Shown here in pieces: positions 16,537-25,926 of a DNA stretch of 64,000 nt (positions are counted from its first letter, which is position 1; every line of letters starts with the position of its first letter). The notes beneath the pieces are model-generated. The model had not been told where the DNA came from. It saw nothing but the letters and a program-made list of their open reading frames with translations, and did no database searches. The stretch is from contig JBEHWJ010000002.1 of assembly GCA_040217755.1 (NCBI GenBank), positions 46,280 through 110,279 on the forward strand. The letters run 5' to 3'. This DNA comes from PHAA01 sp040217755. GTDB taxonomy: Bacteria; Bacillota; Syntrophomonadia; Syntrophomonadales; Syntrophomonadaceae. Both the position numbers and the translations under genes were made by a program.

Positions 16537-17157
16537 TCACTCAGTTTGGCGGGCCCGCACAATCAGTCTCTGCGTCACATTGCCAGGGGGGTCGCAAGTG
16601 GTTAAGGTCAGGGCCCGGTAATTAGTGGGTGCTACCACCGACCAATCGTTCTCCGCCACGATGTAAACCTTTTCTACTGAGTACTCATAGTCTCTGCCCT
16701 GGTAGGATATGCTTATCCTGTCCCCGGGTTCCAACCGGTTAAGATACCGGAACCAGGAACCAAATACATTGCGGTGACCAGCAATGGCGACGTTGCCTTT
16801 ATCACCGGGCAAGGCGCTGTCAGGATATAAGCCGGGCCCCATACTAAGATCCCGGGAGGTAACTCCTTGAACTACTGCAGTTTTTAGATTTAATTTGGGG
16901 ATGCTTAAAACCATTACCGCCTTTATAGTTGGCTTGGATTGTGCGGCAGGAGTCGGGCCAGGGGTTATCGCATTTGATGCCGTCGGTAAGCCTGCAACCC
17001 CAGTTCCGCTCGTCTCTTCAGGGGTTTGAGGATACGCCTGTTCAACGGCTTCCAACAGTTGACGCTGCATATATATGCTATATCCATTCTTAATAAGGGG
17101 GCTCAGGATCAACAATAATCCCCCTATAATCATCACCCAACTGAAAACCCGGCGCAC
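16537..17157 (-). CDS. Sortase (class D-like)
   Basis: Transpeptidase that cuts LPXTG-type sorting signals and joins the protein to the wall. 206 residues: one N-terminal membrane helix (VFSWVMIIGGLLLILSPLI), a Pro/Thr-rich spacer, then the beta-barrel with catalytic His in AIAGHRNVFG, Cys in LTLTTCDPPG and Arg in QRLIVRAR. The start is put at GTG 17157 because AAAAGGGG lies upstream; the alternative GTG at 17190 falls inside a 26-nt palindrome. The gene directly upstream on this strand encodes an LPQTG protein, its obvious substrate. Confidence 0.92.
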   Translation of the reverse strand: MRRVFSWVMIIGGLLLILSPLIKNGYSIYMQRQLLEAVEQAYPQTPEETSGTGVAGLPTASNAITPGPTPAAQSKPTIKAVMVLSIPKLNLKTAVVQGVTSRDLSMGPGLYPDSALPGDKGNVAIAGHRNVFGSWFRYLNRLEPGDRISISYQGRDYEYSVEKVYIVAENDWSVVAPTNYRALTLTTCDPPGNVTQRLIVRARQTE

Positions 17158-17181
17158 CCGGTCACCCCTTTTCTTATAGAA

Positions 17182-17207
17182 AGAGACCACCCTGGAGGGT
17201 GGTCTCT
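17182..17207 (-). terminator. Palindromic hairpin between the LPXTG gene and sortase
   Basis: A perfect 12-bp inverted repeat AGAGACCACCCT / AGGGTGGTCTCT with a 2-nt loop. On the minus strand it is followed by TTTCTTATAAG. It may partly terminate transcripts so that less sortase than substrate is made, or protect the upstream mRNA. Confidence 0.65.
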
Positions 17208-17243
17208 ACAACATACTAACATTCTTCAGGGATATATGTCAGG

Positions 17244-18335
<1,092 letters not shown>

Positions 18336-18429
18336 CCTAAACACCTCCTTTTCATTAAGTTGCACCTGTCCAGCTGCTACTGGTTATTTGCCATATCACC
18401 ACCTTAAATAATTTACCGGTTATTCGATT

Positions 18430-18463
18430 AAAAAAACCTGATGGGGTATATACCCCAGCAGGT
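18430..18463 (-). terminator. Expression-platform terminator of the proximal minus-strand riboswitch
   Basis: On the minus strand ACCTG-C-TGGGG / CCCCA-T-CAGGT with loop TATATA, followed by TTTTTTT. It lies between aptamer 18482-18554 and the gene start at 18335. Confidence 0.88.
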
Positions 18464-18481
18464 CGATAAATCCTCTATTTC

Positions 18482-18554
18482 GGCAACCAGGCTGTCATAG
18501 ACTAATCGTCCTTAGACCCTTGGCTTTGCGTCCCCGCCTTTCGGCGGGTTTGCC
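18482..18554 (-). promoter_or_regulatory. Cyclic-di-GMP class I riboswitch, gene-proximal minus-strand copy
   Basis: Read on the minus strand: GGCAAACCC, GAAA tetraloop, GGGGACGCAAAGCC, AAGGGTCTAAGG, TATGACAGCC, TGGTTGCC. All conserved aptamer blocks are present, with G at the ligand-selecting site. It is closely similar to the second plus-strand aptamer and is followed by a strong terminator. Confidence 0.93.
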
Positions 18555-18667
18555 TTTGTCGGTGAGGGCTTACAGCCCTGCATCAGAATAAGGAACTAAA
18601 TGTAAACAGTCTACCTTATACATATATATACGAACTCGGAAACAGATAACCGTGGCAAAAATGTTAT

Positions 18668-18696
18668 TAAAAAAAAATACTTAGCCGAATGCTAAG
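18668..18696 (-). terminator. Terminator of the distal minus-strand riboswitch
   Basis: Stem CTTAGC / GCTAAG with loop ATTCG and a TATTTTTTTT tail on the minus strand. It sits between the two aptamers. Confidence 0.8.
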
Positions 18697-18718
18697 CAGG
18701 TGTTTCTGTCTGCTCTCT

Positions 18719-18789
18719 GCAACCCGGCGGTCATGACCTTGCGGCGTTAGACCCGTAGCTTTGCGTCCCCGCTTTTCAACGGTTTTGCC
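18719..18789 (-). promoter_or_regulatory. Cyclic-di-GMP class I riboswitch, distal minus-strand copy (divergent)
   Basis: Minus-strand sequence shows GGGCAAAACC, GGGGACGCAAAGC, TACGGGTCTAA, then CGCCGCAAGGTCATGACCGCC and GGGTTGC. Compared with the other three it has an extra A in the first block and altered P3 flanks (TAACG for TAAGG; TGACCGCC for TGACAGCC). It may bind more weakly. Confidence 0.85.
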
Positions 18790-18824
18790 CTTAAGAGAAA
18801 ATCGATTGCAATTATCTTATGCTT

Positions 18825-18853
18825 ATTCTATGCAATTTATCTTGGGATTACAA
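18825..18853 (-). promoter_or_regulatory. Promoter for the polyaspartate-sortase operon
   Basis: On the minus strand TTGTAA (18853-18848), 17-nt spacer, TAGAAT (18830-18825). Transcription would start near 18818, about 30 nt before the distal aptamer. A second candidate (TTGGCA-N17-GATAAA) overlaps it further upstream. Confidence 0.55.
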
Positions 18854-18913
18854 TATCTTGCCAAAGATGGATGAGGAAAAATACCGGGACGTTGATGAAT
18901 CGAATGGACCTCG

Positions 18914-20083
18914 TCAAGACTGCGGAGCGAAGAGATGGACCGTAACCGATACAATCTCCGGCCGGTTGCCGACCCTGATCGGAGGGCCCCAGGTTCCATA
19001 TCCGCTGGAGACAATCAGCTGCAGGTGACCTTTGCGCAGGTAACCCCAATCCTGCTCATAAAGGGCTGCGGTTACCAAATTGTTGGGAAAAAGCTGGCCA
19101 AGGTGGGTATGACCGGAGAATTGAAGATCGACACCGGCTGCGTCAGCTGCCTGCAGGTCTGCCGGCTCATGGTCCATGAGTATTACCGGCAGCCGTCCCG
19201 GATCGATTCCAGTCAATAGCTGATCCAGAGCCAGCCGGGCGTTTCCGCCCCAACGGTGCCGGGAACCATCGTCGCGGCCAGCTATATAACATACATCCTC
19301 TATCTCGAGCCACTGATCGCGCAGCACTGTGACCCCATTCTGGTTGAGGAAACCTACGGCTGTTTCAGTCTGGCCGCTTATATATTCGTGATTGCCCAGT
19401 ACTGCAAAGGTTCCCAACCGAGGATGGAGGGCGTGAAGTACGGCAGGCATTTCCGCCTCTGCGGTCAGGTCTACGCCTTCATCGATTATGTCGCCGGTCA
19501 GCAGTACTACATCAGGATCCAGTTGGTTAATCGACTCTGTCATCTGCCGCAGGCGGTCGATCCCCACGATCCAGCCCAGGTGAATGTCGGAAACCATCGC
19601 TATCTTTATGGTTTCAAGTTTACTGGCCTTACGGTCCACCCACAACTCATAGTTGCGGATCACCGGGTGGCGGGCATTCCAGGTTCCGTATACCAGCAAG
19701 ACGGCAACCACGCCCATAACCGCTACGATAAGCAACGGGAATTTACCTCTAAAACCAATGGGTAAGAAGCCAAATACCCGGTTGCAGATTCTCAACAAAT
19801 CACAGAAAATGAATATCAGGAAAAGATAGTAAAGGGCGGCTAGCCAATAAGAGCCAATGTGAATCAAGACCTTGCCCAAGTAATGGGGTACATAATTTGA
19901 AACCATGCGCCCGACTGGGTATGAGACCGCCATCAGGGCCACCAGGACCGCCCAGTACCATGCCCAGCAGCCGGATGATAACATATTACGGAGGGCAAGC
20001 CAGCCCCGCCAGGCGATATAGTAGTTGATCAAGCCGTATATTGTCATAAACGATCCTACGAAAAGTGTCGTTTGCCAGCTCAT
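18914..20083 (-). CDS. Membrane-bound metallophosphoesterase (YkuE/YpbG type)
   Basis: 389 residues. Four to five N-terminal membrane helices (about 1-140) are followed by a calcineurin-like domain. Metal motifs: VSDIHLG (about 165), LLTGDIID, GNHEY, LMDHEP, and SGHTHLGQ. In B. subtilis YkuE-like enzymes act on phosphates linked to lipids, but here the substrate is unknown. The start at 20083 has GGAAGG 8 nt upstream; two earlier in-frame ATGs are poorer. Monocistronic, upstream of the minus-strand riboswitches. Confidence 0.88.
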   Translation of the reverse strand: MSWQTTLFVGSFMTIYGLINYYIAWRGWLALRNMLSSGCWAWYWAVLVALMAVSYPVGRMVSNYVPHYLGKVLIHIGSYWLAALYYLFLIFIFCDLLRICNRVFGFLPIGFRGKFPLLIVAVMGVVAVLLVYGTWNARHPVIRNYELWVDRKASKLETIKIAMVSDIHLGWIVGIDRLRQMTESINQLDPDVVLLTGDIIDEGVDLTAEAEMPAVLHALHPRLGTFAVLGNHEYISGQTETAVGFLNQNGVTVLRDQWLEIEDVCYIAGRDDGSRHRWGGNARLALDQLLTGIDPGRLPVILMDHEPADLQAADAAGVDLQFSGHTHLGQLFPNNLVTAALYEQDWGYLRKGHLQLIVSSGYGTWGPPIRVGNRPEIVSVTVHLFAPQS

Positions 20084-20412
20084 ATTCATGTCCTTCCGAT
20101 AAAACGGCACGTAAAAATGCCATTGGGAGCGGAGTGTGTGCAGGGTATCAACAAAATTTATTGAATACTGCGGGTGAGACCCCGGTTATCAATTATCCTT
20201 GCGTTTTATTGTAAATGGTTCCGGGGCAGAAGTGAATGGATTACCTGCCCCGATTGTTGGTAAGTTTCAGTGCCCCTGCCGATTGAGAGGGTTTGAACCA
20301 GCGAGCGAATAGAAACAGCGAGTTGATTGTTCGGCAGTTCGACCTATGGTGGCCGCTGCCAACAATGCAGCCTGACCGGCCGATGGTATTATCTCCGAAA
20401 GGAATAGAATCA

Positions 20413-22791
20413 GTGGGCATTCTGAGTAAGAAGATCTGGCGTTATATCGTCCGCAACCTGGGGCAGTTTATAGCAGCGGCCGCGGTGGTCATGGGCGGGA
20501 TAATGGTTTATGTTTCCATGAGCAGTGCGTACTATAACCTAGGGCAAGCCCGGGATAATTTCTACCGGGAAAATAGATTTGCCGATTACTACTTTCATCT
20601 GGTAAAAGCGCCGGAAGGAGTGATCAAACAGATTACGATGCTGGATGGCGTTAAAAGCGCCACCGGCAGGATACAAAGGGATCTTTCCGTAATCAAAGAA
20701 AATGACGAGCGGGCTACCGCCCGGGTGGTGAGCTATGACCTGCCCATGGAAGAAGGGCTGAATCAGTTATCGATAGTGGAGGGGCGCTCGTTCGAAGAAG
20801 AAAACGGCAGCGAATCTGCAGAAGTGGTCCTGGATCCAAAATATTTTAAGGCCAATCGACTGGGCTGGGGGGATGAGATAACCGCTATAGTGGAGGGCAA
20901 GGAGATTTTCTTTACGGTGGTGGGGTCCGCAATCAGCCCGGAATTTATCTATGCTATGAAGGACAACGCCGATATATTGCCAGATCCCCTGAAGTTCGGC
21001 ATATTTATGGTGGAAAACCGCCAGGCCCAGCAGATATTGAATATGCCCGGGCAGATTAATCAAGTCTTGGTAGAATTTGAGCCGGAAGCCGATCAGGGGG
21101 TTCTGACCGTTGCAATCAAGGACATTTTGAAACCCTACGGCCTCTTGGCTTCTTATCCTCGTTCCGACCAGTTGAGCGACGCCATGTTACAGGCGGAACT
21201 GGATCAACTGCGGGGAGTCACTACCGTCCTGCCAGCGATTTTCCTGGCCATTGCCGCTGCTATACAGTTTGTTATCCTGCGAAGAATGATTAAAACCCAG
21301 CGGGCCCAGATCGGATTGATGAAGGGTATCGGATATCACAATCTTCAGATCATGCTCCATTATGCCTTGTATGCGTTGGCGGTTAGCATGGCGGGGGCGG
21401 TGGCCGGTATACTGTTGGGGGTCAGGTTTTCTTTCTATTTCACCGATCTGTATGCGACCTATTTCAATCTCCCGGTATATTTTAAGGGATATAATCCTCA
21501 AGCCATCGTGACTGGAATTATTTTGTGCCTGGCGATCGGTTTTGTTTCGGGCTTAACTGCCTCCCGGGGCGTAGTCAAGATTCAGCCAGCCGAGTCCATG
21601 CGGCCGGAACCTCCGGCAATCGGGGGCAAGACTCTTTTGGAATACTGGCCTTGGTTATGGCGCCGGCTTAGTGCCGGTTGGAAGATGACCATGCGTAATA
21701 TCAACCGTAATAGAGGCCGCTTTGCGGTGACCTTGATGGGGGTTATTTTTTCAGTCGCCCTGCTGGTGATATCCTTCTTCGTTTATGATGCAGTGGACTA
21801 TATGATGCAGAAATTCTTCTATCAGGGCCAGACCTATGACCTTTCCATCCGCTTCGATTCTCTGATGGCGGAAAGAGAGATGCTCAATATAAGTCACATC
21901 GATGGAGTCCAAAAGGTCGAGCCTTTCCTGGAGCTGCCGGTGAGGATCCATGGCGGAGATAGCAGTGAAGATGAAGTGCTGTTGGCGTATGGACCTGATC
22001 TCACTATGAAAGAACTGGAGGACGATGATGGTCGGCCTATTTTGATCCCCGGGGATGGGATATTATTAAATCAGCGGACCGCTCGCAAACTCAATATCAG
22101 GCAAGGGGATGAAGTGGAGGTGGAGACCCTTCTGCCCACTGGTCCGGTACATCGGGAAAAAGTCTATATTGTCGGGCTGGTGAGACAGATGGTCGGCTCC
22201 GGATCATATATCGACCTGCAGCAAGCCAACCGGCTTTTGCAGGAGAGAAATCTGGTGTCGGGAGCCATGCTTAAAGTTGAACCCGGTAAAGCCAGCCAGG
22301 TAGAAGCAGAGATAAATACCATGCCAGGGGTGGCCTCTGTTCTTAGTCACGAGAAAGAGATCGCCAATTTTGAAAATTATTTGGACACCATGGATATCTC
22401 CATCGCTATTATGGTTCTGTTTGCTGCCATACTCGGTTTTGCTATCGTATACAACGCCTCGGTCATGAACCTGGCGGAGAGAAACAGGGAAATAGGATGC
22501 ATTCGGGTAATCGGTTTCAGTGTCAAAGAAGTATCCGGGTTGCTTTTTAAGGAGAATGTCGTGCATACGGTATTGGGAGTGATCCTGGGATTGCCTTTCG
22601 GGCGCTGGGTTGCTTCCGCTTATATCGATTCAATTACCACCGATCTCTATACCCTGCCGGTGATTATATATCCCCGCACCTATCTGCTGGCAGCAGTCGG
22701 GACTATGACCTTCATATTCCTGGCCCATAAATTCTCGGTGCGGGGTATTAAGAGACTGGATCTGGCCGAGGTGTTAAAGAGCCCGGAATAG
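20413..22791 (+). CDS. ABC transporter permease, FtsX/MacB type (copy 1)
   Basis: About 792 residues. The N-terminal helix is followed by an extracellular domain, a three-helix FtsX block (AIFLAIAAAIQFVILRRMI..., about 265-400), a second extracellular domain, and a second FtsX block near the C-terminus. GTG 20413 is preferred: GAAAGGAA lies upstream and the protein then aligns with copy 2 from its first residues (ILSKKIWRYIVRNLGQF vs ILLRKLGHFIRRNLGQF); in-frame starts at 20293 or 20383 would lengthen it. The two permeases, ATPase and adaptor form one export machine of the mechanotransmission (MacB-like) type; cargo unknown. The 300 nt upstream hold only a GC hairpin (20223-20251). Confidence 0.88.
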   Translation: MGILSKKIWRYIVRNLGQFIAAAAVVMGGIMVYVSMSSAYYNLGQARDNFYRENRFADYYFHLVKAPEGVIKQITMLDGVKSATGRIQRDLSVIKENDERATARVVSYDLPMEEGLNQLSIVEGRSFEEENGSESAEVVLDPKYFKANRLGWGDEITAIVEGKEIFFTVVGSAISPEFIYAMKDNADILPDPLKFGIFMVENRQAQQILNMPGQINQVLVEFEPEADQGVLTVAIKDILKPYGLLASYPRSDQLSDAMLQAELDQLRGVTTVLPAIFLAIAAAIQFVILRRMIKTQRAQIGLMKGIGYHNLQIMLHYALYALAVSMAGAVAGILLGVRFSFYFTDLYATYFNLPVYFKGYNPQAIVTGIILCLAIGFVSGLTASRGVVKIQPAESMRPEPPAIGGKTLLEYWPWLWRRLSAGWKMTMRNINRNRGRFAVTLMGVIFSVALLVISFFVYDAVDYMMQKFFYQGQTYDLSIRFDSLMAEREMLNISHIDGVQKVEPFLELPVRIHGGDSSEDEVLLAYGPDLTMKELEDDDGRPILIPGDGILLNQRTARKLNIRQGDEVEVETLLPTGPVHREKVYIVGLVRQMVGSGSYIDLQQANRLLQERNLVSGAMLKVEPGKASQVEAEINTMPGVASVLSHEKEIANFENYLDTMDISIAIMVLFAAILGFAIVYNASVMNLAERNREIGCIRVIGFSVKEVSGLLFKENVVHTVLGVILGLPFGRWVASAYIDSITTDLYTLPVIIYPRTYLLAAVGTMTFIFLAHKFSVRGIKRLDLAEVLKSPE

Positions 22792-22822
22792 CAGTAATTC
22801 TGGAAAGGGATGGTATCACGGT

Positions 22823-23533
22823 ATGGAACGCCAAGTGCTGATGAAACTCGATCGGGTGACCAAAACCTATGATATGGGCGAGATCAAGGTCGAGGCCCTC
22901 AAGGAGACCTCCCTGGAGGTTTTCAGCGGGGAGATGCTGGTGATTCTCGGGCCCAGCGGCTCCGGTAAGAGTACACTGCTTAACCTGATGGGAGGGATGG
23001 ATTCGCCCACCAGCGGCCAGGTTATTTTTAAGGATCAGAATATCTCCAGCGGGGGCGAAGATGTTTTAACCCATTATCGCCGCAATGAGGTGGGTTTCGT
23101 ATTTCAATTCTACAACCTGATCCCCGACCTGACCGCCCGTGAAAATGTCGAGTTGGCGGCGGAACTGGTCAAGAATCCTCTCCCCATCGACGAAATCCTT
23201 AAGGAGGTAGGCCTGGACACGCGGATGGACCATTTCCCCTCCCAGATGAGCGGCGGGGAGCAACAGCGCATATCGATCGCCCGGGCCGTCATCAAGAATC
23301 CCCGCCTGCTGCTCTGTGACGAGCCTACCGGGGCGCTGGATTACGAAACCGGCAAGTTGATTTTGTCCTTGCTCAAAAAGATAAACCAGGAGAAAGGCTG
23401 TACTGTAGTCCTGATAACCCACAATATCGCCATCGGCGCGATGGGAGACAGGGTGGCCAGGATGCGGAGCGGTAAGATTGTTGAGATTACGGAGAATCCG
23501 AATCCCATTTCACCGGAAGGGATTGAATGGTAA
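22823..23533 (+). CDS. ABC transporter ATPase, MacB/LolD type
   Basis: 236 residues with all nucleotide-binding motifs: Walker A GPSGSGKSTLL (about 44), Q-loop FVFQFYNLIPDL, signature MSGGEQQR, Walker B LLLCDEPTGALD, and the switch His in ITHN. The Q-loop and FYNLIPDLTARENV are typical of the FtsE/LolD/MacB group. It drives the FtsX-type permeases on either side; its stop overlaps the second permease start. Confidence 0.95.
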   Translation: MERQVLMKLDRVTKTYDMGEIKVEALKETSLEVFSGEMLVILGPSGSGKSTLLNLMGGMDSPTSGQVIFKDQNISSGGEDVLTHYRRNEVGFVFQFYNLIPDLTARENVELAAELVKNPLPIDEILKEVGLDTRMDHFPSQMSGGEQQRISIARAVIKNPRLLLCDEPTGALDYETGKLILSLLKKINQEKGCTVVLITHNIAIGAMGDRVARMRSGKIVEITENPNPISPEGIEW

Positions 23534-25908
23534 TGGGTATCCTGCTGCGCAAACTGGGTCATTTTATCCGCCGCAACCTGGGGCAGTTTCTGGCTGCAAC
23601 CGCGGTGGTGATGGTTGGAATCATGGTATACATATCGATGAATACGGCCTATTACAATCTGAGTCAGTCGCAGAGCAAGTTTTACCAGGAGAACAACTTT
23701 GCCGATTACTACCTGCAGGTGGTAAAAGCCCCGGAGCAAGTGGTCAAACAGGTCGAGCAGGTTGAAGCGGTGAAACGGGCCACCGGCCGGATCCAGAAGG
23801 ATCTGGCTATTTTTAAACCCAATGGTGAGAGGGCCACCGCCCGGCTGGTGAGTTTCTCCTTACCCATGGATAATGGACTCAATAAGATAACCGTGGGTCA
23901 AGGCCGGCTGTTTTCCTCGCAGGGGGGGAGTTATGTAGAAGCGGTGGCGGACCCCCAGTTTGCACCCGCCAATGGACTGGTGTGGGGGGATGAGATCAAG
24001 GTGGTGGTGGATGGCAAGGTGCGGCTGCTGACTCTGGTAGGGTCAGCTTCGAGTCCGGAGTTCATCTATCCCATCAAAGATACCACCAACATCCTGCCTG
24101 ATCCCATAAATTTCGGGATATTCATGGTAGAACAGCAGCAAGCCCAGCAGTTGTTGGGCATGCCGGGGCAGATAAACCAGGTGTTGCTGGAATTGGTTCC
24201 AGGAGCCGACCAGGAAAAGGTAGTGGCCGCGGTTGAAGAGATCCTGGCGCCATATGGAGTAGTAGCTTCTTTCGGGCGTAAATACCAGATAAGCCATGCC
24301 GTTCTGCAGGCCAAACTGGATGGGATCGGTTCAGTGGCCCTTTACCTGCCCTTGATATTTCTGGCCATTGCGGCTGGGATACAGATGATTATCCTGCACC
24401 GGATGATTAAAATTCAACGTACCCAAATCGGGGTGATGAAGGCCCTGGGTTATGATAACCGGCGGATAATATTTCACTATACGGTTTACGCCCTGGCCGT
24501 CAGTGGCCTGGGGGCGATAGTCGGGATTGTCCTAGGGGTTATTTTGGCCGGGGGGATTTCCGAACTTTTCGCCCAATACTTCAACCTCCCCGGGGGACTG
24601 AAAACCTTTGCCTGGAAAACTGTAGCCGATGGCATGTTGTTGAGCCTGACCATGGGGACCATTGCGGGGGTGGCCGGTTCCCGGGGAGTCATACGCATCC
24701 AACCGGCTGAATCCATGCGGCCTGAACCACCGCCCTTGACTGGTCAGAGTCTTCTGGAAAAATGGTCAGGTTTGTGGCGGCATCTGTCTCCGGAATGGAA
24801 GATGACATGGAGGAATATCGGGCGCAACCGGGGGCGATTCATGGTCACCTTGTTTGGGGTGATGTTTGCGGTATGCCTCTTGATCATAGCCTTCTTTTAC
24901 AATGACGTGGTCGATTACATGATGCAAAAATTCTTTTATGAAGGTGAGACATATGATATCACGGTCCGGTTTGACTCCCTTATAGACGAAAACGAACTGG
25001 TCAATATCGACCGCCTGGACGGGGTCCTGAGGACCGAGCCTTTTATAGAGATGCCGGTGAAGATAAAATATCGCGGCCGGTCGGCCGACGAGGTTATACT
25101 GGCTTACCCTCAGAATATGAGTATGAAGAAATTACAGGATGAAACCGGACAACAGATTAAAGTCCCTGCCGATGGGATGGTGATTAATCAAAGGACCGCC
25201 GATAAACTTGGCATCAAAGCCGGGGATCAGATAGAGGTAGAGACCATGTTGCCTTATGGACCCATCCATAAGGATCAGCTGCAAGTGGTCGGAGATACCC
25301 AACAGTTATTTGGCGGCGGATCGTATATCAGTCTGGCCAGGGGTAACGTGATTTTACAGGAGAGTAATGCCATGTCCGGCGCCATGCTGGACGTGGAGAA
25401 CGGCAAGGAGACTGAAGTGGAAGCGCGGCTTCAGGAAATGCTGGGGATAGCGTCGATAACAGACCGCCAGAAGGAGATTCAGAATTTTAATGCGAATTTG
25501 GGTGTGGTCACTTCTTTTGTATCTATTTTGGTATTCTTTGCGGTCCTGCTCGGTTTTGCCATTATTTATAATGCCTCGGTGATAAACTTCGCCGAGAGGC
25601 GCCGTGAGCTGGCATCTTTGCGAGTGATCGGTTTCACCGTCGGGGAAATATCTTCCCTGCTCGTCAAGGAAAACATAGTATTGCTGATCGGCGGGATTTT
25701 GTTGGGTATGCCCTTTGGGAAATGGCTGGTGACAGTATACGTACAATCGGTGAGCACCGACCAATTCAGTCTGCCGGTGATCATCTATCCAACTACCTAT
25801 TTATTTGCGGCGATTGGAGGTATTATTTTTGTAATCGTAGCTCACCGTTTTGCGGTTAAAGGTATCAAAGAACTGGATATGGTGGCTGCCTTGAAGAGTA
25901 CCGATTAG
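23527..25908 (+). CDS. ABC transporter permease, FtsX/MacB type (copy 2)
   Basis: 793 residues, colinear with the permease at 20413 across its whole length, including IQPAESMRPEPP, the KMTWRNIGRNRGRFMVTL linker and DYMMQKFFYEGETYD. The pair arose by gene duplication and probably forms a heterodimer. Starts within the ATPase stop (7-bp overlap), with GGAAGGG upstream. Confidence 0.9.
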   Translation: MVMGILLRKLGHFIRRNLGQFLAATAVVMVGIMVYISMNTAYYNLSQSQSKFYQENNFADYYLQVVKAPEQVVKQVEQVEAVKRATGRIQKDLAIFKPNGERATARLVSFSLPMDNGLNKITVGQGRLFSSQGGSYVEAVADPQFAPANGLVWGDEIKVVVDGKVRLLTLVGSASSPEFIYPIKDTTNILPDPINFGIFMVEQQQAQQLLGMPGQINQVLLELVPGADQEKVVAAVEEILAPYGVVASFGRKYQISHAVLQAKLDGIGSVALYLPLIFLAIAAGIQMIILHRMIKIQRTQIGVMKALGYDNRRIIFHYTVYALAVSGLGAIVGIVLGVILAGGISELFAQYFNLPGGLKTFAWKTVADGMLLSLTMGTIAGVAGSRGVIRIQPAESMRPEPPPLTGQSLLEKWSGLWRHLSPEWKMTWRNIGRNRGRFMVTLFGVMFAVCLLIIAFFYNDVVDYMMQKFFYEGETYDITVRFDSLIDENELVNIDRLDGVLRTEPFIEMPVKIKYRGRSADEVILAYPQNMSMKKLQDETGQQIKVPADGMVINQRTADKLGIKAGDQIEVETMLPYGPIHKDQLQVVGDTQQLFGGGSYISLARGNVILQESNAMSGAMLDVENGKETEVEARLQEMLGIASITDRQKEIQNFNANLGVVTSFVSILVFFAVLLGFAIIYNASVINFAERRRELASLRVIGFTVGEISSLLVKENIVLLIGGILLGMPFGKWLVTVYVQSVSTDQFSLPVIIYPTTYLFAAIGGIIFVIVAHRFAVKGIKELDMVAALKSTD

Positions 25909-25926
25909 TTGAGGGGGTTGTGGGGG

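Noticed and set aside
18914..19765. Plus-strand frames opposite the metallophosphoesterase
   Set aside because: The minus-strand protein carries all metal-binding motifs of its family; the plus frames have none.
20223..20251. GC-rich hairpin before the first permease as a terminator
   Set aside because: No T tract in either direction; it may be a leader structure but nothing more can be said.
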